Assembly (NCBI RefSeq): GCF_004011695.2
Contig: NC_082410.1
Location: forward strand, 1,488,001 to 1,552,000
DNA length: 64,000 bases
Direction of reading: 5' to 3'
Source of the DNA: Ascochyta rabiei
Taxonomy: Eukaryota > Ascomycota > Dothideomycetes > Pleosporales > Didymellaceae
Within the stretch, counting starts at the first letter, position 1. Each line of letters opens with the position of its first letter. The notes beneath the pieces were generated by a model, which was not told the origin of the DNA, did not search any database, and saw nothing but the letters and a program-made list of their open reading frames with translations. Shown one piece after another: positions 20,183 through 31,143 of the stretch. A program made the translations under genes and the position numbers.

Positions 20183-22549
20183 ATGGGTCTACTGGGAGCC
20201 TTGCGGAAGCAGCCTGCACCGGCAGAAGGCAGCGACCATGCACCCACGTCCTCGCCTCCAAACGAGAAGAAGTCGAGTACGAAGAGGTGGAATCTTGGCA
20301 TCCTGAGCGACCCTCTCACCGACGAGGTTCCTGGTAAGACACACAGCGGAGTGACGTCTGTGCTAGATGGACTGACACGCTCCTCAAGGCTCTGTTATCC
20401 TACTCTCCAAGGCGCACAACCGCAACGAGCCACTCGGTTTACAACACGCACGCGCACGAACGTCTGCCTCCTCCCTGCCCTCGGCGTATGGCCACTCACG
20501 GAGTGCTTCTCGTGGTTCGCGCCACTCGTCACGGTCGCGGCAGCCTGAAAAGAAACGTACAAAGGATGGGAAGTTCATACTGGACCCCCAGCCCGAGGAT
20601 TCGGCGAACGACCCGCTCAACTGGAAGCAGCTGCGACGAGATGCCGCGCTGATCTCCCTCGGTTTTTACTGCATGCTTGGCGGTGGCATGACGCCTGTGT
20701 TGGCTGCAGGGTTTCACGATGTTGCAGAGACATTCAACGTGGGTCTCTCGCAGGTGGCTTTGACGACTGGCCTATACATGTTGGGCTTGGGTCTTGGGAG
20801 TGTCGTTGCATCGCCTACTGCGATTCTATACGGAAAGAGGCCCGTGTATCTGGTCGCCATCATCTTGTTCACGCTCTCGTCGGTCTGGTGCGCCCTCTCG
20901 CCAAACTACGCATCCTTGGTCGTTGCACGCATCGTCCAAGGCTTCGCCGTCTCCCCGGTTGAATGCCTTCCGAGTGCCACCATCGCCGAGATTTTCTTTC
21001 TCCACGAAAGAGCGTACCGCCTAGGCATGTACACACTGCTGTTGCTCGGCGGGAAGAACCTGATACCGCTGGTCAGCGCCGCAATCGTGCAGTCGTTAGG
21101 TTGGAGATGGGTGTTCTGGATCGTTGCAATCGTTGTTGGGTTCTCCTTCTTCCTCATCTTCTTCTTCGTCCCCGAAACCTTCTGGGATCGTACACCACGA
21201 GCAAGGGACCGAAGCCATGCACGCAGTCGCAGTCACAGCCCAAGAAGACACAAGCATTTCCATCTACCAACAAGACACAACAAGAAATCGACAGACGAAT
21301 TAGCAGGGCCAGCCATGACCTCCACCGTCGTTAACCCACAGGCTGCAACACCTCTGGAACATCCCAAGAAGGCGTATAAGACTGCCCATGTAGGCTTCGC
21401 AGACGAGTTTGAGCACGAGACTTCTGTTTCACACGCAGACCTACCAGCAACACCGCGCTCTCCTATCAGTATTCATTCCTCACCCCCGGGTACTCCACGA
21501 CATGGTTACTTTTCACAATTACCAGAGGATTCGATCGCGGACCCCGAAAAGCAGGACCAGACTTCTGGGAGCCGAAGTCTCTCATCCACAGAACCTGGCA
21601 GGCCGCTAGATGCCGATCAGCTGTCCGAACAGTTCTCGATACACTACACGGACTATTACCGCACGGCCCCCGCAAAGTCATACCGCCAATCCTTGAAACC
21701 CTGGAATGGCCGTCTGGCCAAAGACAAGTGGCTCAAGGTCATGGTCAGGCCTTTCATACTACTCGCGTATCCAGCTGTGCTCTGGTCTTCCCTGGTGTAC
21801 GCCCTCGCAGTTGGTTGGCTTATCGTCTTATCTGAATCTGTTGCGCACGTCTACCAGAACCACGACTCGTACAACTTTACTGCGCTTCAGGTTGGTCTTG
21901 TGTACGTCTCCCCTTTCGTCGGCGGCGTGCTGGGAACAGCTGTTGCCGGGAAGGTATCAGATCTTATTGTAAGATTCATGGCACGTCGAAACGATGGCGT
22001 ATACGAACCCGAGTTCCGTCTGGTCATGGCCCTTCCAATCGCTATCACTACAAGCATTGGCCTCATGGGCTTTGGGTGGAGCGCTGAAGAGAAGGACAAC
22101 TTTTTCGTGCCCACGGTCTTCTTTGGGATCATCAGTTTCGGTTGCTGTCTTGCCTCCACTACCGCAATCACTTTCGTTGTCGACTCATACCGCATGTACG
22201 CTGGTGAAGCGCTGGTGACGCTCAACTTCTGCAAGAGTAGGTTTTCTCTTTTCGCATGCTGCCCTAATTCTAGCACAGCTTCAAGCAATGGTACTAACAA
22301 CGCCCAGACGTTCTGCACGGCTTCGTCTTCTCACTATTCTTCCCACACTGGCTCGAGGCCAAAGGTCCTAAGAATACATTCATGTGGGTGTCCTGAGAGC
22401 TATCAAACAAGTACGTACTGTAGCTAATGAGCAACAGAGTTGTCGGTTGCGTCCAACTTGCATGCATGCTTTTTTCGATTCCAATGTACATCTTTGGCAA
22501 GAGAGCGCGCATGTGGACTGTCAGAAAGAACTTGATGGAGAAGTTTTGA
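20183..22549 (+). CDS. MFS transporter, DHA1/HOL1-like
   Basis: Twelve-TM major facilitator, predicted plasma-membrane proton-coupled antiporter. Exons 20183-20333, 20389-22236, 22308-22383 and 22438-22549 give 728 aa; introns of 55, 71 and 54 nt. The second join restores NFCKNVLHGFVFSLFFPHW and the third, using a GTGGGT donor at 22384, avoids an in-frame TGA and restores TFIVVGCVQLACMLF. The N-terminus is cytosolic and Ser/Arg-rich; the family lead-in DSANDPLNW precedes TM1. A long loop (~150 residues with an Arg/Ser-rich start, DRTPRARDRSHARSRSHS) separates the two six-TM halves, as in HOL1-type carriers. The last residues RMWTVRKNLMEKF are cytosolic. Substrate cannot be read from the sequence; drugs, polyamines or other cations are usual for the group. 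The Zn2Cys6 regulator 1.4 kb downstream on the same strand may control it. Confidence 0.9.
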
Positions 22550-23933
22550 GCTGCACGATGATCGGCGAAAGTACCGATACACGACCTCGATACGAAGTTG
22601 TGAGTTTGAGCTTGGCATTATTCATCGCGTTATTTTCGTAGCGCACACAGCGTTACAGAGGAGTTCCCCATGCTTTCCCCGGAGTTTCCACGCAAGAACC
22701 ATGGCATTGTCGGTGCACATGCCGGTAATAAGACACGTTTTCTAGCATTTTTCGCGGGGTAGACACGAGCCTCCTGTTCATTGGTGTAGATGTTAGAATT
22801 TCATGCCGTAATGTCAATTCATGCATCCTGGTCTCGAACTTCGATCGTGCTGTTAGCCGAAGCCACAAGCCACAACGCCAGACACGACTTGTTGATCTGC
22901 CAGACGTTGATCTGCCAGACCAGAGTGCGGAAGCAACAGAGCCGCCTCAGCGACAATGGCTACAATCTCAACACCTGATACTCGCCCCCTGGACTGCCGC
23001 CAGCTGGTGTCAGGTGGACAAAGAAGATGGGCCATACCATGCCTACTGCAGAGCTGGCCTCGTGAGCGTTATCTTCAACGACTTTGCAGTCGCTATCTGT
23101 GTGGAGAACTCCTTCCAGATAGACGGAGATAAGCGCGGACGCGCTCTCACGATGTCGGAGCCGCATGCTCGCAGACGTACAAGGGGGGTGCCTGAACAGA
23201 GTAGAGATACGTTTTGCCACAGCCGGGCTTTCTTCTTGTAAAAGATCACTACGTGCTCAGTGCAAGCAGCTCGTATTTCCACTCCGTTCTCGCACCCCCC
23301 TTTACTGTCGTAGCTTTATCGTAGCTGATGATATTGTGAAGCGCCATGATGCATGAAATGGACCGCACTATCCTAACGCGGTAACTAAATCCACCCGAAT
23401 TCGACTACCCCACATGCACCCGGGCAGGGATAACAAGCGGCGGTGATCCAACATTCGCCTCATGCAACGACGAAGCAGCCTGAAGAACATCTTCGCAATG
23501 CGACACCCGATAGTCGTTCCAGTCGATGGCGATTGTTTATCCAAACTGTGTCCTGTTTTCCGCGTGAACGGGCGTCCTCCCATAGATGGGTTTACCATCG
23601 AAAACAAACGGCATCCGTCATTGTGACTGGCCAATCGGTCTCGCAGTGATGCAGCTGCGTCGCAACACAAGCCAAGTGCACTCGACAGAAGAGCCGAGTT
23701 CGGTGGATCTAGGCTGAGTTGTCTCTATTCCCAACCACACGACGTGTTTTTATCAGCTGCTCTATCTTGGGCCCTTGTTACCTTGATACGCAACGGTTGC
23801 CATCGGCTGTGTCATCATCGCACTTTCACCCGCATTAATTGGCGAAGCCCCTCCTGCATCTTCTTTCCATCCTGGGGTATCACACCACCGTCGTTCGACA
23901 TTGCCCATCTTGTCCTTTTGCCTACTCACGAAC
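22550..23933. other. Intergenic region before Zn2Cys6 gene; no gene seen
   Basis: Holds the MFS 3' flank and the regulator's promoter. A short tandem copy of GTTGATCTGCCAGAC occurs around 22888-22920. Open frames are short and lack recognisable motifs. Confidence 0.5.
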
Positions 23934-26129
23934 ATGTCCGCATTGGTCCATGAGCGGACGCTTGCACCAGACTTCAAGGCGAAAAAGACTAAATCTAGGA
24001 ATGGCTGCGGACGCTGCAAGCTGAAGCGAGTGAGTCCGCACAAACACTCTAGCCCAAGAGAGATGCCGCTGACTATGGAACAGCTCAAATGTGACGAGAC
24101 TGTCGGATCGTGCCTTCAATGCAAGAAGAGAAGCGTTCCCTGTCCTGGTTACGAAAAGACCTTGAAGTGGTCAACCAAGTATGAGGTTTTTCAGCCTACA
24201 CAGTTCACGCCGTCGTCTCCACCTAAACCAAGGTCGGCATCGGTTGGAGTTCGCAAGACTTCCAAGGCTGCTGCATCCTCGCTTCCGCAAAATGTTGCCA
24301 ATGGCATTGAGGCCCTTGCTGCTGTGCTCCCTGCAAGTAGGAAGAGCGCAGAAGTCGAGATGACAGAAGACGACAAGCAGGCAACACCACCCCTAGCCTC
24401 ACCACCATCACTAAAGGAGCCTGTCGTCGCCCAAGGATCCCCTACAGAGGACGAAGACTCCCCCCGAGACATTGAACCGTTCCCGATGGATGACATCTAT
24501 GTCTTGGATCCTGCCATGCTTGATGGTAGTGATGATGCAATCCCCTTACCTCACGACGAGTTTTACTTCGACCCGTTCGCCAACGCTGACCTTGATACCA
24601 CTGCTCTGGACGACTTTGGTGGCTTCGGTGGCTTCGATCTTGATGCTGACCCTGTACCTTCCAAGTACAACGAGTCGTCAGCAGAGTGTTCCGTTCTGAC
24701 TACTCGTGAGTCCAGTCGTGAAGCGAGCCCTCGACTTTCACGTTCATTGCTCTTAGGATTCTACAGACTTCCAAGCCCCTCGCCGAACCCTTCGTCTCCC
24801 GATGACCAGGAGTCACTTCTTGTTCAACATTATTTCAAAGACGTTTGCGCTGTCTTTTCTTCTTTCGATTCTCACCTCAATCCTTTCAGGACCACGATTG
24901 GCAAAATCTATCAGGACTCTCCTTCCATCAGCTATGCCATTCAGTCAATGTCCGCCGCTCATCTCGCTAACACATTTCCCTATATGGCCGCGATTGGTAA
25001 CGACCTCCAGCGCAAGGCTGTTGCAGCATTTCAGGAAGAACTACCTCTGGCACAAGCTGGCCACATTAGCTGCACAAGGACGTTCCTCAGCATCATGTTG
25101 CTCGGTCTCACCACCTCATGGCACGACACCAACGCTCTTGGTACAGAGTTCCTTGCCACCGCTCGAGGCCTCATCTTACCAAAGTTGATGGACAGGTCCC
25201 AAGAGGCCGAGGTGCAGCGTGAAGCACAGTTTTTCGAAGAGTCTCTCATCTACTGGGAGATGGTCATGGGGTTTGTTACAGAGAATGCTATGAGCTTTTC
25301 GAGACCGTCAGGTATGCGCCCTCGCATAGTCTCCAACAAGAAGAGCATCCCTGCAGGCCGACGATCCGACGGGAAGATTGTGCCTCATCCCTGGACAGGT
25401 ATAGCCCCGATGGTTCAGGCTCTGTTCGCTGAGGTTGGCCGACTCGTTCGTAGCGAGCGATCACTGAACCGAGACTCTGTCATGGATCTCATTCTCCGTC
25501 AAGAGAACCTTCTCAACGCATCATCGTTGGAGGAAGATCTCCTGGCGGTGGACTACCCCTCGGTAGGCGAGATCGCTGACACCGGTGATGATCGTACGCC
25601 AAAGGAACACTTCACTGTCCTAGCCGAAGCGTACCGCTGCGCTGGTCTGCTCGAGATCTACCGCGTCTTCCCTTCCATTCTGCGCAAGCGTCTGGGTACC
25701 AACAAGCTGCCTGTATCTGAGAACGTCGACTTTCAGTTTCCCATGCCTCGCTTTGAGACACCCTACGAAGACAGCGACATCAAACTATGGCTCGGTTCGC
25801 TCGCCATGCACATTTTACAGATGATCGAGTCTCTGCCAGCATCCTCGGGCACGTTCTGCATCCAGCAGCTAGTCATCACGGTAGCCGCCTGCGAACTCAA
25901 GCTTGTCTCGTCGGTCGACTTCTTCGACGTTCATGCCAACGACTCCAAGGTACTCCAGGCGAGGGAACGTGTCATCCGACGCCTAGAAGTGTACGCTCAC
26001 CGCCTGCCTGGCAAACCACTTGGTCAGTTGATCAGCCTGATCAAGGAGACATGGCGACAGTCCGATGAGGGTACCGACACTTTTTGGATTGACATCATGA
26101 ACGAGAAGGGGTGGCACACGATCATGTAG
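23934..26129 (+). CDS. Zn2Cys6 fungal transcription factor
   Basis: Nuclear DNA-binding regulator. Exons 23934-24029 and 24084-26129 flank a 54-nt intron (GTGAGT...AACAG) that contains no in-frame stop and would otherwise insert 18 residues inside the zinc cluster. Splicing gives 713 aa with a canonical C-X2-C-X6-C-X6-C-X2-C-X6-C binuclear cluster at about residues 27-55 (CGRCKLKRLKC and CLQCKKRSVPC), typical of binding to CGG half-sites. An acidic Asp-rich stretch (~170-240) could be an activation domain. The C-terminal ~430 residues (from about LLVQHYFKDVCAVFSSFD) match the fungal-specific factor domain 2 type found in Acr-2-like regulators. Retention of the phase-0 intron would give a disrupted DNA-binding domain, a possible control point. 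It lies downstream of an MFS gene on the same strand, which may be a target. Confidence 0.93.
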   Translation: MSALVHERTLAPDFKAKKTKSRNGCGRCKLKRVSPHKHSSPREMPLTMEQLKCDETVGSCLQCKKRSVPCPGYEKTLKWSTKYEVFQPTQFTPSSPPKPRSASVGVRKTSKAAASSLPQNVANGIEALAAVLPASRKSAEVEMTEDDKQATPPLASPPSLKEPVVAQGSPTEDEDSPRDIEPFPMDDIYVLDPAMLDGSDDAIPLPHDEFYFDPFANADLDTTALDDFGGFGGFDLDADPVPSKYNESSAECSVLTTRESSREASPRLSRSLLLGFYRLPSPSPNPSSPDDQESLLVQHYFKDVCAVFSSFDSHLNPFRTTIGKIYQDSPSISYAIQSMSAAHLANTFPYMAAIGNDLQRKAVAAFQEELPLAQAGHISCTRTFLSIMLLGLTTSWHDTNALGTEFLATARGLILPKLMDRSQEAEVQREAQFFEESLIYWEMVMGFVTENAMSFSRPSGMRPRIVSNKKSIPAGRRSDGKIVPHPWTGIAPMVQALFAEVGRLVRSERSLNRDSVMDLILRQENLLNASSLEEDLLAVDYPSVGEIADTGDDRTPKEHFTVLAEAYRCAGLLEIYRVFPSILRKRLGTNKLPVSENVDFQFPMPRFETPYEDSDIKLWLGSLAMHILQMIESLPASSGTFCIQQLVITVAACELKLVSSVDFFDVHANDSKVLQARERVIRRLEVYAHRLPGKPLGQLISLIKETWRQSDEGTDTFWIDIMNEKGWHTIM

Positions 26130-26689
26130 ATGATGTGTGGTTGCCAGTTTCTATCTATGCCCTTATGTTGCCACGACCTTTTACACCTTGCACAGCGCCT
26201 TCCACTTGGAGCCTCCCAGATGCTTTGCCCTCTTCGACACAGTACGACATGATGTCTCAGCTACTCCTGTACTTCAGCGTTTTCCCGGCTCGCAGCGTTG
26301 CCTCTTTCATGCCTCCTTTTTCAACCTGTTTCGGCTTGTCGACGACTGGCCCTCTGGTCTCGACCGATTCGACTGTCCATGTCTATACACTGGGTTCCCA
26401 GCGAACCCTTAATTACGACTTTCATCTAGACCATCCGAACCAGCAATCGATGTGACTGTGGTGACCGACCACTTGCGACAACCCATCCGATTGCCCCTGC
26501 GACTAGACGCCTGCCGCCACCATCCGGACCCTTGCGCCTTGCTTTGCAACTGCACCCTTCTGCGACCTACCTTCTGGAGCCCATCTGCGATGACTCCCAC
26601 TGCGGTCTACAGCCAAACACCCTTGCGATACCCAATATGTCCAAGATACCCTACTACGACTTCAGGCTCTGGACACTAATGACGACACC

Positions 26690-26855
26690 TTTAGCCACCT
26701 TTCGACACTGTAACCCACCTTTAGACACTGTAGCCACCTTTCGACACTGTAACCCACGATTAGACACTAGTACCCACGATTAGACACTAGTACCCACGAT
26801 TAGACACTGTTACCCACGATTAGACACTGTTACCCACGATTAGACACGATTAGAT
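26690..26855. repeat. 20-bp minisatellite
   Basis: About eight copies of a 20-bp unit close to TAGACACTGTTACCCACGAT, with CTAGTA and CTGTAG variants; the first copies carry CACCTTTCG in place of CACGATTAG. Confidence 0.9.
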
Positions 26856-27253
26856 ACCCATAGCGACAACTCGGGACTGCATACCGCCCAAGCGCTCTGC
26901 CCATGAACGTTTTGCCTTTTAAACTTTCAATTTTCAGTTCCTTGCCATTTCCTTGCGGGCAGGTAAGAAACGACAGGTCATGCTTGTTGCTGTTGACACT
27001 AGCGGAGCCACGCACGAACGCACGCACGCACGCACTCCCCCCCTCGTCGGCCCGTCTTCGCCCCTTGCACCACCTTATGCCCACGCACGCGACCACCACC
27101 ACCTGGCACCACCCTCCTCTTGGGTTGGGAGTGCGACTTTGTTCTCGTTTGGCTGCATGTCGACTCGCGGTCTTTTGGGCTGGTAGATACCCCAATGCGC
27201 GTTTTGTTTGCATTTCGATCGCGATGGCCTTGCCTGGGTTGGAGTGGCGTCTG

Positions 27254-27322
27254 CTTGTTCTTGTTCTTGTTCTGGTTCTTGTTCTTGCTCTTGTTCTTGT
27301 TCTGGTTCTGGTTCTGGTTCTT

Positions 27323-27411
<89 letters not shown>

Positions 27412-27440
27412 TGTTCTGGGTTTGTTCTTGCTCTGGGTTG
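27254..27440. repeat. TTCTGG/TTCTTG hexanucleotide array
   Basis: Roughly 30 hexamers, mostly GGTTCT with GTTCTT interspersed at both ends. The centre (about 27320-27405) is nearly perfect. Confidence 0.95.
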
Positions 27441-27559
27441 TTTCTTCTCTCTGAGCGACGCCACGCGCGATGGATGAGAGGGCGTGCCGAACTTCCATGT
27501 CGATTGAGGATGACACTTTCCTCGACTCTCTGGTAGCGGATGAAACCGCTGGAGATGAT

Positions 27560-27950
27560 GGCATTTTGGACATGGATCGCACTATTGGGTATTATGTTAG
27601 ACATGGAATCTACTTATTAGGTATTATGTTGGACATGGAATCTACTTATTAGGTATTATGTTGGACATGGAATTTACCTATTAGGTATTATGTTGGGCAT
27701 GGATTGTACTTTATTAGGTATCATGTTGGACATGGATCCTACTTATTAGGTATCATGTCAGACATGGAATCTACTTATTAGGTATTATAGTGGACACAGA
27801 TCCTACTTTATTAGGAATCATGTTGGACATGGAATCTACTTATTAGGTATTATGTTGGACATGGATCGTACTTCATTGGGTATCATGTTAGACATGGAAT
27901 CTACTTATTGGGTATTATGTTGGACATGGATCCTACTTCATTAAGGTATT
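27560..27950. repeat. 32-bp minisatellite array
   Basis: About eleven to twelve tandem copies of a 32-33 bp unit beginning GGTATTATGTTGGACATGG and ending TACTTATTA, with scattered substitutions. The unit is not a multiple of three, so the array is unlikely to be coding. Confidence 0.93.
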
Positions 27951-27978
27951 ATAGACCGTATAGACCGTATAGACCGCC
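27946..27978. repeat. 9-bp TATAGACCG tandem repeat
   Basis: Three copies of TATAGACCG directly follow the 32-bp array. Confidence 0.9.
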
Positions 27979-28045
27979 TCACTGCATCGCTGAATAGGCA
28001 TTCACAGGCATCTCCTACAAACCAACGCGCCGCATGGGAGTGACA

Positions 28046-28852
28046 TCACATGACGGGCCTGTTTGCCTCATCATCGTCTTCGCTGTCATACGCAATGAAC
28101 TCTCTCCTCCCACTCGAGCTCTTGACGACAAAGTAGCGTGTGGCCTCGTACGCCTTCGTCTTCTTGTCTGCGCCAGGGCTGAAAATGTCGTCCTTTTCAC
28201 TCGCGCGCGTGGGAATGGCAAGGAGCAGGCGCTCTGCACCAGGCAGTCGCAGCGCCTTCTGGGACGACATGTGGCTCTCTTCGCAGTCCGGGGATGAGGA
28301 GGCGGTGCCGAAGAACCAGCGCATGCCCAAGTGGATGGCCTCGGCAACGCAGGCCAGAATGGTGGCGGCGACGATGATCTGCAGCGCCCACAGGGTGAGA
28401 CACGAGTCGTTGTACGCTGAAAAGGTCTCGGGCTCCGCGTAGCACACAATGCGCTCGTTGGCGTGTGAGGTGGGGCGTGACACGCGGTTCATCAGGACTT
28501 GGGTGGACAAGGGCATTTCCGTGTCGCTGTGCGTTGTTGGGTAAGACGTGGTTGAGATCTTGTCGCGCACGTAGGATTCGTACAGGTCAGGTTTCGCATG
28601 GCGGAAGTTCTCCAGCTCGGGGCCGAGGTTTTCACATTGGTCCGGGGTTTGGTGGTACGGGGATGCGCTGGGTGTTGGGTCGGTGGGTTTCCAGTTGGCT
28701 GGTGTCCAGTGGGCGGCCGAGGGGGTCTCGAGGGGGTGCAAGGCATCAGAGACGAGGAGGCAGCGGCAGTGGGTGGGCGACTGCGTCCGTGTTGGTGCTG
28801 CCAGTGCTGCTGTGGTGAGGAGAAAAGTGGTGAGGAGTGAAGTGGTGCGCAT
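28046..28852 (-). CDS. Hypothetical signal-peptide, single-TM protein
   Basis: A 268-aa protein starting at the ATG at 28852; the frame is open further upstream through a repeat but that part reads as HTHTHT dipeptides and is unlikely coding. Residues 1-19 (MRTTSLLTTFLLTTAALAA) form a signal peptide. The lumenal/extracellular part has five Cys residues (including CRC near 30 and CYAE near 145) and is Pro/Thr-rich before the TM. One hydrophobic helix near residues 158-182 (LWALQIIVAATILACVAEAIH) is followed by a basic/acidic cytosolic tail ending in a DSEDDDE cluster, so topology type I is expected. I recognise no named domain; similar small Thr-rich single-TM proteins are common in Pleosporales. 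It lies between two repeat blocks. Confidence 0.72.
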   Translation of the reverse strand: MRTTSLLTTFLLTTAALAAPTRTQSPTHCRCLLVSDALHPLETPSAAHWTPANWKPTDPTPSASPYHQTPDQCENLGPELENFRHAKPDLYESYVRDKISTTSYPTTHSDTEMPLSTQVLMNRVSRPTSHANERIVCYAEPETFSAYNDSCLTLWALQIIVAATILACVAEAIHLGMRWFFGTASSSPDCEESHMSSQKALRLPGAERLLLAIPTRASEKDDIFSPGADKKTKAYEATRYFVVKSSSGRREFIAYDSEDDDEANRPVM

Positions 28853-29074
28853 GGCTGGTTGTGTTGGCGGGCTAGGGCCGCGAGGTTGTGGAGATACGAG
28901 GTGGACTGCGCAAGAGGTCAACAGCAGGTTCCTGTACATGAAGCGAAAGTGCTCACTCGAATCCTGCTCTCCTTTCCAATTGCTTATCTGCTCGGGCGGG
29001 TTCGATTCGAGTATCGGAAGCGTGCAAGCCGACGTGGGTAGTACAAGGTCCAAGAACGGCAATGATGGGCCAAC

Positions 29075-29200
29075 ACTTTGGTATTGGTATGGTATTGGTA
29101 TGGTGTTGGTATGGTGTTGGTATGGAATTGGTATGGGATGGGTATGGGTATGGGTATGGGTATGACGATGGGTATGGGTGTGGGTATGACGATGGAAAAT
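29075..29200. repeat. GGTATG/GGTATT hexamer-type array
   Basis: Imperfect array of GGTAT(G/T) with GGTGTT variants and two ACGATGGGTATG interruptions. The opposite strand reads HTHTHT/IPIPYQ dipeptides. Confidence 0.9.
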
Positions 29201-30531
29201 GTTCAAATGGCGAAGCTTCGCACTGTCGAGGTAGATGCAGACTGCGAGCAGCAGCCAAACACGACGGCGCCCACTCCGTACATGTACGCAGGCGGGCGCT
29301 CACAAGCCCGGACCCAGTCGAACCTTCCGCCTTGGTGTGACACTGCACTAACACGGCTCGCACCCTCGTCTCAGCTACGCCCGCCGGCGGCCGGCTCTCG
29401 ATGCCCACGGATGCGCAGTGATGCCCTCTTCCAAGGCCTGTCGCTCCCTGCCAAATCAGGCCTGAGCGCCCCCAGCCAGCATTATCTTTGTTATTATTAT
29501 CTCCCGGTACCAGGGTGCAGTGACTGCAAGCGTGAAGTTGGGAAGTCGGGGGCCTGTGCGTGAGGGCTAGATCTGTGCATCGCAGTGCCCAAAGCTCGGC
29601 ACCCGGCTGGCGCAGCCGTGCCCTGTTGCTGCTTGCCTGCAAACGCACTGGTTCCAGCAGCCCCGCACCTTCCACTCCAAGTCTCGAATGCTGTGCTGAC
29701 TTGGTTTGGTGATCCGCTGGCTTACGCGCGTGATCTGGGTGCATTGGTTTCGATATCTCGTCCCTGCCAGGTCAAGGCGGTTTCCGCTTGCGGATCTCGT
29801 CCTGTCCGCGTTCCAGGAGCCGTGCGTCCAGCCTCGCCAAACACACGCCATGCCGCCATCCCAACACACAGACGGCATCGACCACTGCGATCCGGGACTC
29901 TTCGCATCTCAACAGTAATTACCGCCCATGGCTGCAGGCTGCAGCGGAGCAAACCTCGGGCGCACCCTTTGCACCTACCTATACCCTTCCAGGAAATCGA
30001 GAGTGCCGCCCTGACCAGCTCTGCCTATTAATACCTACTGTCAACTGGCTTTCCTCATGGCCATGCCTTGGACTGGCTAGCCTCTGGTACCTCATTTCGC
30101 AGTACGAGCCGGCCCTACCCACGTGCGCACCGCTGTCGACACACGGCCGTGCACATCGTACCCTTACCATACCTGCGCACAACCACACCCCGCTTCTGTC
30201 TACACCAGCATCTGCCTTGCCCACGCCGCGCTCCACCACCTGGCGGAAGAGATTTTGAGAGAAAAGAGGAGCCGAATGCGCGACTTGAGGCACGACGCGT
30301 TTGCGGGCCGCGGCCTCCGCCACGCCAGTCGTCTGTTTACGAGCGAAAATCGGTAGCGGATTGCGGAGCACAAAACTGTGCGCGTCTGGTGAGGTTGTCG
30401 AGAAACACATGACAGCGATTGCGAAACGAGATGTAGGCCAAGCTTTGCCTCTGAAGCTTGACCGCTGTCTTGCCCGCTAACATGATCTTGAAACAGGCGG
30501 ATGTTGAGACCACGATGCTGGAGTAGGCACC

Positions 30532-30580
30532 GTACAGTGTGCTACAGACCCAGTACCGGTACAGTGTGCTACAGACCCAG
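30532..30580. repeat. 22-bp direct repeat, 27-bp period
   Basis: GTACAGTGTGCTACAGACCC occurs twice (30532 and 30559) with only five bases between copies. Confidence 0.9.
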
Positions 30581-31113
30581 CGCGCACGCAACGGTCACCG
30601 TGGACCGGACGCTTTGCCCGCACGGTTCGCCATGAGGGACGGGCGTTGTTGATCAAGCCTGTGCAAGTGAGCCTCAGGGCACAATCCGTCGTGCGACCCA
30701 CAACGGACACTCTGGAAGAACCATGCATCAAGAGAGCTCACAGTCTGCAGTGAGATCCTGCACCGGTGCAGACAGACTCACCCTTTGCAGCCCATGTCTC
30801 CCCACATGCCTCTCCACACCACATGGGAACCAGTCTGCACGGATGGTGTGGGCTGTCGGCACTCAGACAGTTCACGCTCTGCTTTTTGCTGACCCTGGAA
30901 TCATGTCTCCCACGCCTCTCCATCATGGCGAACCATCGTGACCAACCGTGCACATATCGCCGACCAGCCCGACTATTTCCCAAAGCGGATGCATCCTGGA
31001 GTTGCACAAGCAGATACAAGTAAGCAGCCAGATCTTGGAAATGTGCACCTTTGGACTCGCAGAGCGAGTACGAATGGCTTCCGAAACTCCACAAGAAAAG
31101 AGTTACCGATCAT

Positions 31114-31143
31114 CCTGTCCGCTGTCCGCTGTCCGCTGTCCGA
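31114..31143. repeat. CTGTCCG heptamer tandem
   Basis: Four consecutive CTGTCCG units. Confidence 0.9.

Larger units (their letters stand above)
26130..28045. other. Repeat-rich noncoding region
   Basis: This 1.9 kb holds no convincing gene. It contains a 20-bp minisatellite, a TTCTGG-type hexamer array, a 32-bp minisatellite and a short 9-bp array, listed separately. Long open frames across the hexamer array read as EP, QN or RT dipeptide repeats in all minus frames and are a product of the repeat. Confidence 0.75.

Noticed and set aside
26830..27582. 250-codon minus-strand open frame through the hexamer array
   Set aside because: All frames across GGTTCT repeats stay open because the unit is six bases without stop; they read RT, QN or EP dipeptides. 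No motif outside the repeat supports a gene.
28985..29015. GGGTTCGATTCGAGT resembling a tRNA T-arm
   Set aside because: No acceptor stem, D-arm or anticodon arm can be formed with flanking bases.
28853..29206. Upstream extension of the signal-peptide protein frame into HTHTHT sequence
   Set aside because: It translates the GGTATG-type array; the ATG at 28852 directly starts a good signal peptide.
29979..30410. 143-codon ATG-initiated minus-strand frame
   Set aside because: No recognisable motif, opposite-strand frames are equally open, and there is no splice or signal evidence.
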